Assembly: GCF_902497875.1 (NCBI RefSeq)
Contig: NZ_CABVHY010000015.1
Location: 1-64,000, forward strand
Reading direction: 5' to 3'
From: Pseudomonas fluorescens
GTDB taxonomy: Bacteria > Pseudomonadota > Gammaproteobacteria > Pseudomonadales > Pseudomonadaceae
DNA length: 64,000 bases
Part shown: in pieces, positions 28,305-36,943 of the stretch
How positions within the stretch are numbered: the first letter of the stretch is position 1
Layout of the letters: every line of letters begins with the position of its first letter
The notes under the pieces: model-generated
Seen by the model: only the letters and a program-made list of their open reading frames with translations
Database searches by the model: none
Told to the model about the DNA's origin: nothing
Program-made: the position numbers and the translations under genes

Positions 28305-29315
28305 ATGAGTAGCAACGCTGATCCGCAGTTTCGCGACATTCGTATCGATCGCTATGACCTCGAGGGTGCGCGGAACTGGATGTCCGGTATCTGCGGGCCG
28401 CACCGACTGCAAACCTCGACCCCCGAACGGATCCGCTTTCATCACAGCGCCAATGTGTTCAAGTCCATGGCCACGACCCTGGGCACCATCGAATACGGCA
28501 CCGATGTCACCGTCGATATCGAAGACGCCGAGCACTTCAGCAGCTACAGCCTGAGTCTGCCGCTGGTGGGTGAGCAGGAGTTGAGCAAGGACGGCACGCT
28601 GGTGAAGTCCAACCGCGATCAAGGGGTGATCATTTCCCCGAACGAGAACCAGCTGCTGGCAATTTCCGGCGACTGTCGCAAAGTCCAGGTGGTGATCACC
28701 CGCGCGGCCATGAGCGAGTCCCTGGAAGGCATGCTGCAACGACCGCTGGATGCGCCGCTGCGTTTTGAGCCGGTGATGGATGCGGTCGATGGCGCCTCGG
28801 CCTCGTGGTGGCGCATGGCGCGTTACTTCATCGCCGAGCTGGAACGCAGCAATGAACTGTACGCGCAGGTCGCCTTCACCCGGGACATCGAAAGCTCCTT
28901 GATCAAAGGCTTGATCCTCGCCCAGCCGAATAACTATTCCGAAGAATTGCGGGGCGTATTAGGGGTGAAGCTGCCGCACTACTTGATCAGGGCCAAGCAG
29001 TACATTCACGACAACGCCCGCGAAGCGCTGCATCTGGAGGACATCGAAGCCGCGGCCGGGGTCTCGCGCTTCAAGTTGTTCGAGGCGTTCAAGAAGTACT
29101 TCGCCCTGTCGCCGATGGTCTACCTGAAAAAATACCGGCTGAACGCCGTGCGTCAGGAGATTCTTGAGCACGGTTCGGCACGCAATATCTCCGAAATCGC
29201 CATGGGCTGGGGCTTCAGCCATCTTGGGCGATTCTCTGCCGAGTACCGCAAGTTGTTCGACGAGTCCCCGAGCATGACCGTGCAGCGTCACGAGGCCCGG
29301 CGCATGCAGCGCTAG
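28305..29315 (+). CDS. antR: AntR-like AraC/XylS-family regulator (336 aa)
   Basis: The C-terminal 100 residues hold the two AraC helix-turn-helix motifs (LEDIEAAAGVSRFKLFEAFK and ISEIAMGWGFSHLGRFSAEYR). The N-terminal effector domain contains ERIRFHHSANVFKSMATTLG, characteristic of the AntR/BenR/XylS group. Location beside catR-catBCA matches antR of P. aeruginosa, the activator of anthranilate dioxygenase genes. Those genes are absent here. ATG 28305 is chosen over GTG 28302; no strong ribosome site is visible. The stop overlaps that of catR in the shared bases CTAG at 29312-29315. The AntR name rests on context and recalled similarity. Confidence 0.78.
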   Translation: MSSNADPQFRDIRIDRYDLEGARNWMSGICGPHRLQTSTPERIRFHHSANVFKSMATTLGTIEYGTDVTVDIEDAEHFSSYSLSLPLVGEQELSKDGTLVKSNRDQGVIISPNENQLLAISGDCRKVQVVITRAAMSESLEGMLQRPLDAPLRFEPVMDAVDGASASWWRMARYFIAELERSNELYAQVAFTRDIESSLIKGLILAQPNNYSEELRGVLGVKLPHYLIRAKQYIHDNAREALHLEDIEAAAGVSRFKLFEAFKKYFALSPMVYLKKYRLNAVRQEILEHGSARNISEIAMGWGFSHLGRFSAEYRKLFDESPSMTVQRHEARRMQR

Positions 29316-30187
29316 AGCAATTCTTCAATCAACTGCAGGCAATGATTGAGCCCCGGCGACTGGTCCGCGACCCGTCGACTGAGAATGATCGGCGAGGTGG
29401 CGGTGGCCTCGATCAACGGGGTGTAGCCGATATCGGCGCGGTGCAGCACCTGGACCGAGGCCGGCACCAGTGTGGTGCCCATGCCGGCCGCGACCAGGCC
29501 GATGGCGGTCTGCAACTCATTGGTCCACTGCGATACCTTGATACTCAGCCCATGGGCATCGAACAGCGCGATCACATGGTCGGCGTAACTCGGCCGGGGG
29601 TTGCCCGGATAGAGCACAAAAGGCTCCTTGGCCAACTCGGCAAGGGTCGTCGGCCCGGCCAGCAACGGGTGACCGGCAGGCAGGACGGCGACCAGACGAT
29701 CCTCGATCAACACCCTTTGCGCAATGGCCGGATCGTCGATGCGGATGCGGCCGAAGCCGACGTCGATTCTGCCGGCCTTGAGCGCCTGGACTTGTTGCAG
29801 GGTGGTCATTTCCGACAGGCCCAGTTCCAGCTCCAGGGCGTCGTTGTTGCGCAGCCGACGAATCAGCTCCGGCAACATGCCATACAAGGTCGAAGGGGCA
29901 AAGCCGATGCCCAGCCATGTCTTCTCGCCCAGCCCGATGCGACGGGTGTTATCGCAGACCTTGCCCAGTTGCTCGAGCAGGACCTTGGAATGTTCATAAA
30001 AAAACCGCCCGGCTTCGGTCAATCGCAGCGGCCGGCCGCGCTCCAGCAGCACCACGCCCAACTCGTCTTCCAGCTGCTGAATCTGCCGGCTGAGGGGCGG
30101 CTGGGCGATATGCAGACGCTCGGCGGCGCGGGTGAAGTTGAGGGTCTCCCCCAGAACCTGGAAATAACGCAGATGGCGAAGCTCCAT
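29312..30187 (-). CDS. catR: LysR-type activator of catechol genes (291 aa)
   Basis: CatR activates catBCA in response to cis,cis-muconate. The N terminus MELRHLRYFQVLGETLNFTRAA and the segments LGIGFAPSTLYG and NPRPSYADHV match Pseudomonas CatR closely, and length is typical. It is divergent from catB across a 136-nt gap that contains a strong dyad (30222-30238). It converges with the AntR-like gene, sharing four bases. Confidence 0.95.
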   Translation of the reverse strand: MELRHLRYFQVLGETLNFTRAAERLHIAQPPLSRQIQQLEDELGVVLLERGRPLRLTEAGRFFYEHSKVLLEQLGKVCDNTRRIGLGEKTWLGIGFAPSTLYGMLPELIRRLRNNDALELELGLSEMTTLQQVQALKAGRIDVGFGRIRIDDPAIAQRVLIEDRLVAVLPAGHPLLAGPTTLAELAKEPFVLYPGNPRPSYADHVIALFDAHGLSIKVSQWTNELQTAIGLVAAGMGTTLVPASVQVLHRADIGYTPLIEATATSPIILSRRVADQSPGLNHCLQLIEELL

Positions 30188-30221
30188 GGAGACTCCTCAA
30201 AGACAATGGTTCGGTACGCTG

Positions 30222-30238
30222 CATACCCTCAGGGTATG
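30222..30238. promoter_or_regulatory. Candidate CatR operator
   Basis: A perfect 8-bp inverted repeat cataccct-c-agggtatg lies between catR and catB, 85 nt before the catB ATG. Its core atacc-N5-ggtat fits the LysR T-N11-A pattern. Position and symmetry suit the recognition site that CatR binds; footprint data would be needed to confirm it. Confidence 0.6.
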
Positions 30239-30323
30239 GATCGAGACCAATTCTATATTGGAACCTACAAACAATGGCGACCAGAATCGGGGGAAACAAG
30301 CAAAGAACCTGACGGGTATCGAC

Positions 30324-31472
30324 ATGCACGCTAGCGCCATTGAATCGATCGAGACGATCATCGTCGATCTTCCGACCATCCGCCCGCACAAGCTGGCGAT
30401 GCACACCATGCAGAACCAGACCCTGGTGATCATCCGTGTGCGTTGTGCCGACGGTATTGAAGGTATCGGTGAGTCCACCACCATTGGCGGCCTGAGCTAC
30501 GGCAACGAAAGCCCGGACAGCATCAAGACCAACATCGATCGCCACTTCGCCCCGCTGCTGATCGGTCAGGATGCCTGCAACATCAACGCCGCCATGCTGC
30601 GACTCGAACGCAGCATCCGTGGCAACACCTTTGCCAAGTCCGGCATCGAAACCGCCTTGCTCGATGCCCAGGGTAAACGTCTTGGCCTGCCGGTCAGCGA
30701 ATTGCTCGGTGGACGGGTCCGTGATGCCCTGCCGGTGGCCTGGACCCTGGCCAGTGGCAACACGGCAAAAGACATCGCCGAAGCCGAACAGATGCTTGAC
30801 CTGCGCCGTCACCGGATCTTCAAGCTGAAGATCGGCGCTGGCGAAGTGAATCAGGACCTGGCGCATGTCATCGCGATCAAAAAAGCCCTGGGTGATCGTG
30901 CCAGCGTGCGGGTCGACGTCAACCAGGCTTGGGATGAAGCTGTCGCCCTGCGCGCGTGCCAGATCCTCGGCGACAACGGTATCGATCTGATCGAGCAGCC
31001 GATCTCGCGCAACAATCGTAGCGGGATGGCCCGGCTCAACCTGTCCAGCCCGGCGCCGATCATGGCCGACGAATCCATTGAATGTGTCGAGGACGCCTTC
31101 AACCTGGCCCGCGAAGGCGCGGCCTCGGTGTTTGCCCTGAAAATCGCCAAGAACGGCGGCCCGCGCGCGGTATTGCGTACCGCGGCGATTGCCGAAGCAG
31201 CGGGGATCGGCCTGTACGGCGGCACCATGCTCGAAGGCGGGATCGGCACGCTGGCCTCGGCCCATGCCTTCCTGACCCTGGCCAAGCTGGCGTGGGATAC
31301 CGAACTGTTCGGCCCGCTGCTGCTGACCGAAGACATCCTGGCCACGCCGCTGGTGTACCGCGATTTCCAACTGCACGTGTCGAACGAGCCGGGCCTGGGC
31401 CTGAGCATCGACGAGGAGCGCCTGGCGTTCTTCCGTCGCGACAAGTCTTCCCTGACCACTTCTCACGCCTGA
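30324..31472 (+). CDS. catB: Muconate cycloisomerase (382 aa)
   Basis: CatB cyclises cis,cis-muconate to muconolactone. It belongs to the enolase superfamily; the catalytic pair K167-x-K169 (FKLKIG), the metal ligands in VDVNQAW and IMADES, and ALKIAKNGG near the C terminus are all present. The ATG at 30324 gives normal family length; the reading frame is open upstream to 30186 but without family similarity. It is followed after 12 nt by catC. Confidence 0.96.
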   Translation: MHASAIESIETIIVDLPTIRPHKLAMHTMQNQTLVIIRVRCADGIEGIGESTTIGGLSYGNESPDSIKTNIDRHFAPLLIGQDACNINAAMLRLERSIRGNTFAKSGIETALLDAQGKRLGLPVSELLGGRVRDALPVAWTLASGNTAKDIAEAEQMLDLRRHRIFKLKIGAGEVNQDLAHVIAIKKALGDRASVRVDVNQAWDEAVALRACQILGDNGIDLIEQPISRNNRSGMARLNLSSPAPIMADESIECVEDAFNLAREGAASVFALKIAKNGGPRAVLRTAAIAEAAGIGLYGGTMLEGGIGTLASAHAFLTLAKLAWDTELFGPLLLTEDILATPLVYRDFQLHVSNEPGLGLSIDEERLAFFRRDKSSLTTSHA

Positions 31473-31484
31473 GGACATACTGCC

Positions 31485-31775
31485 ATGTTGTTCCACGTAA
31501 AAATGACCGTGAACCTGCCGGTCGACATGAATCCAGAGCGCGCCGCGCAGCTCAAGGCCGACGAAAAAGCCCTGGCCCAGCGTCTGCAGGAGCAAGGCAA
31601 ATGGCGGCATCTGTGGCGGATCGCCGGGCTCTACGCCAACTACAGCGTGTTTGACGTCGACAGCGTGCAGGAACTGCATGATCTGCTGATGCAACTGCCG
31701 CTCTATCCGTACATGGCCATCGAAGTGAATGCACTGTGCCGGCATCCTTCGTCGATTCGCGAAGACGATCGCTGA
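31485..31775 (+). CDS. catC: Muconolactone delta-isomerase (96 aa)
   Basis: CatC moves the double bond of muconolactone to give beta-ketoadipate enol-lactone. The short protein begins MLFHVKMTVNLPVDM and contains RIAGLYANYSVFDVDS and LPLYPYM, typical of the family, which forms decamers. The start has gaggac upstream. It lies between catB and catA in one operon. Confidence 0.97.
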   Translation: MLFHVKMTVNLPVDMNPERAAQLKADEKALAQRLQEQGKWRHLWRIAGLYANYSVFDVDSVQELHDLLMQLPLYPYMAIEVNALCRHPSSIREDDR

Positions 31776-31827
31776 GCCCTGTGAGCTTTGTGCTCTAACC
31801 TAATAAATACAAGATGAGGAATGAATC

Positions 31828-32757
31828 ATGTCAGTCAGAATTTCCCACACTGCCAGCGCCCAGAAGTTTCTCGAAGAAGCCAGTGGCAACTTCAATGACG
31901 GTGGCAACCCACGGGCCAAAGCGCTGATCTACCGGATCCTGCGTGATTCGGTAAACATCATCGAAGACCTGGAAGTGACCCCGGAAGAGTTCTGGAAAGC
32001 GGTCAACTACCTCAACGAACTGGGCAAAAACCAGGAAGCAGGATTGCTGGTGGCAGGTTTAGGCCTCGAGCATTACCTGGACCTGCTGATGGATGCCGAG
32101 GACGAGCAGGCCGGCAAGTCCGGTGGTACGCCACGGACCATCGAAGGGCCGCTGTATGTTGCCGGCGCGCCGCTGTCGAAATACGAAGCGCGACTGGATG
32201 ATGGTCTGGATCCTGGCGTAGTGTTGTTCATGCAAGGCCAGGTCCGCGACACCGACGGCACACCGCTGGCCGGCGCTATCGTCGACGTATGGCAGGCCAA
32301 CACCGGCGGCACTTACTCCTACTTCGATGGCTCGCAGTCGGAATTCAACCTGCGCCGGCGTATCGAGACTGACGAGCAGGGTCGTTACCGCTTCCGCAGC
32401 ATCGTGCCGTCCGGCTACGGTTGCCCACCGACCGGTCCGACCCAGCAACTGCTGGATCAGTTGGGCCGCCACGGCCAGCGCCCGGCGCATATCCACTTCT
32501 TCATCTCGGCACCGGGTCATCGTCACCTGACCACCCAGATCAATCTGTCGGGTGATCCGTACCTGCACGACGATTTCGCCTATGCGACCCGTGATGAGCT
32601 GATCGCCGATATCCGCTTCAGCGAGGACCAGGAAATGGCCCGCGAGCTGGGCGTCGAAGGGCGTTTCGCGCAGATCGACTTCGACTTCACCTTGCAGTCC
32701 GCTGCCGAGCCGGTTGAACAGAAGCGTATGGAGCGAGTCCGCGCCCTGGAAGACTGA
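31828..32757 (+). CDS. catA: Catechol 1,2-dioxygenase (309 aa)
   Basis: CatA is the intradiol Fe(III) enzyme that cleaves catechol to cis,cis-muconate. The expected iron ligands are visible: Tyr in EGPLYVAGAP, Tyr in VPSGYGCPP, and two His in PAHIHFFISAPGH. The N-terminal helical linker domain (about 1-100) is complete. The start has gatgagg upstream. It is the last gene of catBCA and is followed by a REP doublet and a terminator. Its substrate arises from benzoate through BenABCD encoded just downstream. Confidence 0.97.
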   Translation: MSVRISHTASAQKFLEEASGNFNDGGNPRAKALIYRILRDSVNIIEDLEVTPEEFWKAVNYLNELGKNQEAGLLVAGLGLEHYLDLLMDAEDEQAGKSGGTPRTIEGPLYVAGAPLSKYEARLDDGLDPGVVLFMQGQVRDTDGTPLAGAIVDVWQANTGGTYSYFDGSQSEFNLRRRIETDEQGRYRFRSIVPSGYGCPPTGPTQQLLDQLGRHGQRPAHIHFFISAPGHRHLTTQINLSGDPYLHDDFAYATRDELIADIRFSEDQEMARELGVEGRFAQIDFDFTLQSAAEPVEQKRMERVRALED

Positions 32758-32772
32758 TAGCCCATCGCCGCA

Positions 32773-32845
32773 AAGATCGCAGCCTGCGGCAGCTCCTACG
32801 GGTCTACACCGGCCTCTGTAGGATCTGCCGCAGGCTGCGATCCTG
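32773..32845. repeat. REP doublet after catA
   Basis: Inverted arms aagatcgcagcctgcggcag and ctgccgcaggctgcgatcct flank a short spacer. The arms are those of the 97-nt family but the spacer is about 24 nt shorter and unrelated. Confidence 0.82.
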
Positions 32846-32859
32846 GCGATCTTGCCAGA

Positions 32860-32900
32860 GCCGCGAGATAACCGACCGTTTATCTCGCGGCATTATTTAT
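32860..32900 (+). terminator. Terminator of catBCA
   Basis: A perfect 12-bp stem (gccgcgagataa / ttatctcgcggc) encloses an 8-base loop and is followed by attattta. It lies 100 nt after catA, before benR. The T-run is weak. Confidence 0.75.
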
Positions 32901-32950
32901 GCTGCCAAACGGCTTAGAATCACGGCATAGAACAATAAGAGTGTCTGGTT

Positions 32951-33904
32951 ATGGAAAGTCTGCTGAGCGAGCGCAGTCTGGTGTTTGAACGTGCCGATCC
33001 CCATGCGGTGTCCGGCTACGTCAATCAGCACGTCGGCGTGCATTGCATCCACCTGCCCAAGGCGTCCAGCCCGCAGGCCAGCCTCAATCACCGAAAATTC
33101 GCCAGCCTGGACCTGTGCCGCATCAGCTATGGCGGCAGCGTTCACGTCACCTCTCCGGCACTGGAAACCATCTACCACCTGCAAGTGCTGCTCAGGGGCA
33201 ATTGCCTGTGGCGCGGGCATAACCAGGAACATTACCTGGCGCCTGGCGAACTGCTGCTGATCAACCCGGATGACCCGGTCGATCTGACCTATTCCGCCGA
33301 TTGCGAAAAATTCATTCTGAAAATCCCCACCAACCTGTTGGAATCGGCCTGCCTGGAGCAGCGCTGGTTGTACCCGGGGCCTGGGGTGCGCTTTTCGCAG
33401 AATCGCTACAATCTCGGCGAGCTGGACGGATTCGTCAATTTGCTGGCCATGGTCTGCATGGAAGCCGAGGCGAGTGAACCGATACTCAAGGTCCAGGAGC
33501 ATTACGCCCAGATCGTCGCCAGCAAGATGCTGAGCCTGATGAAGTCCAACATCCAGCGCAGCCACCTGAGTTCGCGGGACGCCACCTTCGAGCACATCGT
33601 CGACTATATCGAGCAGAACCTGAAACAGGACATCGGCAGTGAAGAGCTGGCCTTTCAGGCCCGCATGAGCCTGCGTTCGCTGTACTCGCTGTTCGAGCGC
33701 CATGCCCGAACCACGCCGAACAACTACATTCGCCTGAAGAAGCTGGAACGGGTACATGCCTGTCTCAGCGATGAGACGTGCAACGTGCGTAACGTCACGG
33801 AACTGGCCATGGACTATGGCTTCCTGCACCTGGGACGGTTCTCGCAGAGCTATCGTCAGCAGTTCGGCGAATTGCCGTCGGACACCCTCAAGCGTCGCCA
33901 CTGA
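32951..33904 (+). CDS. benR: AraC/XylS-family activator of benzoate genes (317 aa)
   Basis: BenR responds to benzoate and activates benABCD. The C-terminal DNA-binding domain is clear (IGSEELAFQARMSLRSLYSLF and VTELAMDYGFLHLGRFSQSYR), and the N-terminal domain resembles XylS. It is just upstream of benA in the same direction, and the gap holds two exact XylS-type boxes. It is also related to the AntR-like protein at 28305. The start at 32951 has only a weak ribosome site. Confidence 0.92.
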   Translation: MESLLSERSLVFERADPHAVSGYVNQHVGVHCIHLPKASSPQASLNHRKFASLDLCRISYGGSVHVTSPALETIYHLQVLLRGNCLWRGHNQEHYLAPGELLLINPDDPVDLTYSADCEKFILKIPTNLLESACLEQRWLYPGPGVRFSQNRYNLGELDGFVNLLAMVCMEAEASEPILKVQEHYAQIVASKMLSLMKSNIQRSHLSSRDATFEHIVDYIEQNLKQDIGSEELAFQARMSLRSLYSLFERHARTTPNNYIRLKKLERVHACLSDETCNVRNVTELAMDYGFLHLGRFSQSYRQQFGELPSDTLKRRH

Positions 33905-33944
33905 ATCATCGCGCCACCCCTCTGAGTCTCCCCCCCGTCCCCCG

Positions 33945-33980
33945 TGCAGAAAACGGATAGCGATCTGCACTCAGCGGATA
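33945..33980 (+). promoter_or_regulatory. Two XylS/BenR boxes upstream of benA
   Basis: The direct repeats tgcagaaaacggata (33945-33959) and tgcactcagcggata (33966-33980) both match TGCA-N6-GGNTA exactly and start 21 bp apart, two helical turns, as in the XylS-dependent Pm promoter. A possible -35 (tattgc, 33979-33984) overlaps the second box by two bases, and tagcat (34002-34007) is a possible -10 at 17-bp spacing. Confidence 0.83.
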
Positions 33981-34045
33981 TTGCCGTTTTCGCCACCTCC
34001 CTAGCATGAGCCTTGCCTGAATAAAAACAACGGAGGGCTGTGACC

Positions 34046-35404
34046 ATGTCATTGCGACCTGAATACCTTAATTCACTGCTTGAAGAAGACCCGGATCAAG
34101 GCGTCTACCGCTGCAAGCGCGAGATGTTCACTGACCCGCGGTTGTTCGATCTGGAAATGGAACACATCTTCGAAGGGAATTGGCTGTACCTGGCCCATGA
34201 GAGCCAGATCCCCAACAAGAACGACTTCTACACCACCACCATGGGCCGCCAGTCGATCTTTATCGCGCGGAACAAGGACGGTGTCCTCAATGCCTTCATC
34301 AACGCCTGCAGTCACCGCGGTGCGATGCTGTGCCGGCACAAGACCGGCAACAAGGCGTCCTATACCTGCCCGTTCCATGGCTGGACCTTCAACAACTCCG
34401 GCAAGCTGCTCAAGGTCAAGGACCCGGCCGAAGCGGGCTACCCGTCGAGCTTCAACTGCGAAGGCTCCCACGACCTGACCAAGGTCGCGCGGTTCGAGTC
34501 CTATCGCGGTTTCCTGTTCGGCAGCCTGAAAGCCGACGTAGTGCCGCTGGTCGAGCATCTCGGTGAGTCGGCGAAGATCATCGACATGATCGTCGATCAA
34601 TCCGCCGACGGCCTGGAAGTGCTGCGCGGTTCGTCGAGCTACATCTACGAAGGCAACTGGAAACTCACCGCCGAGAACGGTGCCGACGGTTATCACGTCA
34701 GCTCCGTACACTGGAACTACGCGGCCACCCAGAACCAGCGCAAACAGCGCGAGGCCGGCGACTGCAATCCGACCATGAGTGCCGGCAGCTGGGCCAAGCA
34801 GGGCGGTGGTTTCTATTCCTTCGACAAGGGCCACATGCTGCTCTGGACCCGTTGGGCCAACCCGGAAGACCGTCCGCTGTACGAGCGTCGCGATGAGCTG
34901 GCCCAGGACTTCGGCCAGGCTCGCGCCGACTGGATGATCGAGAACTCGCGCAACCTGTGCCTGTATCCCAACGTCTACCTGATGGACCAGTTCAGTTCGC
35001 AGATCCGTATCGCCCGGCCGATTTCGGTGAATCGCACCGAGATCACCATCTACTGCATCGCGCCCAAAGGCGAGAGCGACGACGCCCGTTCCAAGCGCAT
35101 TCGCCAGTACGAGGATTTCTTCAACGTCAGTGGCATGGCCACTCCCGATGACCTGGAAGAGTTCCGCTCCTGCCAGGTCGGTTATCAGGGCAGCGGTGGC
35201 TGGAACGACATGTCGCGCGGCGCCATGCATTGGGTCGAAGGCGCCGATGCGGCAGCCCAGGAAATCGATCTGCATCCGCTGCTCAGTGGCGTGCGCACCG
35301 AAGACGAAGGCCTGTTCGTGCTGCAACACAAGTACTGGCAGGAGACCATGCTCAAAGCGCTGGCCGCCGAGCAGTCGAAAACCATTCCCGTGGAGGCCGT
35401 GTGA
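34046..35404 (+). CDS. benA: Benzoate 1,2-dioxygenase alpha subunit (452 aa)
   Basis: BenA is the large oxygenase subunit that dihydroxylates benzoate. The Rieske 2Fe-2S ligands are in CSHRGAMLC and CPFHGW; the mononuclear iron site lies around [13 protein letters not shown]. The ATG at 34046 has ggaggg 8 nt upstream and gives the family length; a GTG at 34040 is unlikely. Its stop overlaps the benB start by one base. The sequence fits BenA better than AntA or XylX, based on layout and the neighbouring benD. Confidence 0.95.
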   Translation: MSLRPEYLNSLLEEDPDQGVYRCKREMFTDPRLFDLEMEHIFEGNWLYLAHESQIPNKNDFYTTTMGRQSIFIARNKDGVLNAFINACSHRGAMLCRHKTGNKASYTCPFHGWTFNNSGKLLKVKDPAEAGYPSSFNCEGSHDLTKVARFESYRGFLFGSLKADVVPLVEHLGESAKIIDMIVDQSADGLEVLRGSSSYIYEGNWKLTAENGADGYHVSSVHWNYAATQNQRKQREAGDCNPTMSAGSWAKQGGGFYSFDKGHMLLWTRWANPEDRPLYERRDELAQDFGQARADWMIENSRNLCLYPNVYLMDQFSSQIRIARPISVNRTEITIYCIAPKGESDDARSKRIRQYEDFFNVSGMATPDDLEEFRSCQVGYQGSGGWNDMSRGAMHWVEGADAAAQEIDLHPLLSGVRTEDEGLFVLQHKYWQETMLKALAAEQSKTIPVEAV

Positions 35405-35892
35405 TGAGCATTTCTCACGACGCGGTGCGTGACTTCCTTTACCGCGAAGCGCGCTACCTGGACGACAAGGACTGGGACAACTGGCTGGAGCTGTACGCCG
35501 CCGATGCGAGTTTCTGGATGCCGTCCTGGGACGACAACGATGAACTCACCGAAGACCCGCAGCGGGAAATTTCGCTGATCTGGTACGGCAATCGCAGTGG
35601 TCTCGAAGACCGGGTCTTCCGGATCAAGACCGAGCGCTCCAGCGCCAGCGTGCCGGACACCCGGACCTCGCACAACATCAGCAACATCGAAGTGCTGGAA
35701 GTCGCCGATGGCCAGTGCAAGCTGCGCTTCAACTGGCACACCCTGAGCTTTCGCTACAAGACCGTGGACAGCTATTTCGGGACTAGTTTCTACACCCTCG
35801 ACGTGCGTGGCGAGACCCCACTGATCAAGGCCAAGAAAGTCATCCTGAAGAACGATTACGTCCGTCAGGTCATTGACATCTACCATCTGTGA
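35404..35892 (+). CDS. benB: Benzoate 1,2-dioxygenase beta subunit (162 aa)
   Basis: The small structural subunit of the benzoate dioxygenase hexamer, in the SnoaL-like/NTF2 fold. Family features are RDFLYREARYLDDKDWDNWL and RTSHNISNIEV. It begins at the ATG that shares its first base with the benA stop. benC starts 10 nt after its end. Confidence 0.95.
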   Translation: MSISHDAVRDFLYREARYLDDKDWDNWLELYAADASFWMPSWDDNDELTEDPQREISLIWYGNRSGLEDRVFRIKTERSSASVPDTRTSHNISNIEVLEVADGQCKLRFNWHTLSFRYKTVDSYFGTSFYTLDVRGETPLIKAKKVILKNDYVRQVIDIYHL

Positions 35893-35902
35893 GGCCGCTG
35901 CC

Positions 35903-36916
35903 ATGAGTCATCAAATTGCATTGAATTTCGAAGACGGGGTGACCCGCTTCATTGCCGCCGATGTCGGCGAAACCGTTGCCGACGCGGCCTATCGCCAAGG
36001 CATCAACATTCCGCTGGACTGCCGTGATGGCGCCTGCGGAACCTGCAAATGCTTCGCCGAAGCCGGTCGCTATGAGCTGGGCGATGAATACATCGAAGAC
36101 GCCCTCAGCGAGGATGAAGCGGCACAGGGTTACGTGCTGACCTGCCAGATGCGCGCGCAAAGCGACTGCGTGGTGCGAGTGCCGGTGTCTTCGGACGTCT
36201 GCCGCACCCAGCAGAGCAGCTACAACGCCGCCATCAGCCAGATTCGCCAACTCTCCGACAGCACTCTTTCGCTGTCGATCAAGGGCGAGGCCCTGAGCAA
36301 GCTGGCATTCCTGCCGGGTCAATACGTCAATCTGCAGGTGCCTGGCAGCGAACAGACTCGCGCCTATTCCTTCAGTTCGCTGCAACGTGATGGCGAAGTC
36401 AGTTTCCTGATCCGCAACGTGCCGGGCGGGCTGATGAGCAGTTTCCTTACCGGGTTGGCCAAGGCCGGCGACTCGATCAACCTTGCCGGACCGCTGGGTT
36501 CCTTCTACCTGCGGGAAATCCGTCGGCCGCTGTTGCTGCTGGCCGGCGGCACCGGTTTGGCGCCCTTCACCGCAATGCTCGAACGCATTGCCGAGCAGGG
36601 CAGCGAACATCCGTTGCACCTGATTTACGGTGTGACCAACGACCACGACCTGGTGGAAATGGAGCGCCTGCACGCCTTCGCGGCGAGCATTCCAAACTTC
36701 AGCTTCAGCGCCTGTGTCGCCAATCCGGACAGCGGACATCCGCTCAAGGGCTATGTCACCCAACATATCGAACCACAGCATCTCAACGCTGGAGATGTCG
36801 ACGTCTACCTCTGCGGGCCACCGCCGATGGTTGACGGGGTCAGCCGTTACCTGGCCGAACAAGGCATTGCGCCAGCGAACTTCTACTACGAGAAATTCGC
36901 CGCCAGCGCGGCCTGA
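35903..36916 (+). CDS. benC: Benzoate 1,2-dioxygenase electron transfer component (337 aa)
   Basis: BenC passes electrons from NADH to BenAB. The N-terminal plant-type ferredoxin domain has the cluster Cys residues in CRDGACGTCKC and LTCQM. An FAD domain follows (RAYSFSS) and then the NAD domain (GGTGLAPF, YLCGPPPMV). The start at 35903 is set by the ferredoxin N terminus. It is the third gene of benABCD. Confidence 0.95.
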   Translation: MSHQIALNFEDGVTRFIAADVGETVADAAYRQGINIPLDCRDGACGTCKCFAEAGRYELGDEYIEDALSEDEAAQGYVLTCQMRAQSDCVVRVPVSSDVCRTQQSSYNAAISQIRQLSDSTLSLSIKGEALSKLAFLPGQYVNLQVPGSEQTRAYSFSSLQRDGEVSFLIRNVPGGLMSSFLTGLAKAGDSINLAGPLGSFYLREIRRPLLLLAGGTGLAPFTAMLERIAEQGSEHPLHLIYGVTNDHDLVEMERLHAFAASIPNFSFSACVANPDSGHPLKGYVTQHIEPQHLNAGDVDVYLCGPPPMVDGVSRYLAEQGIAPANFYYEKFAASAA

Positions 36917-36943
36917 ATCCCATCCCAAGGTTGAGGAGCTGAC

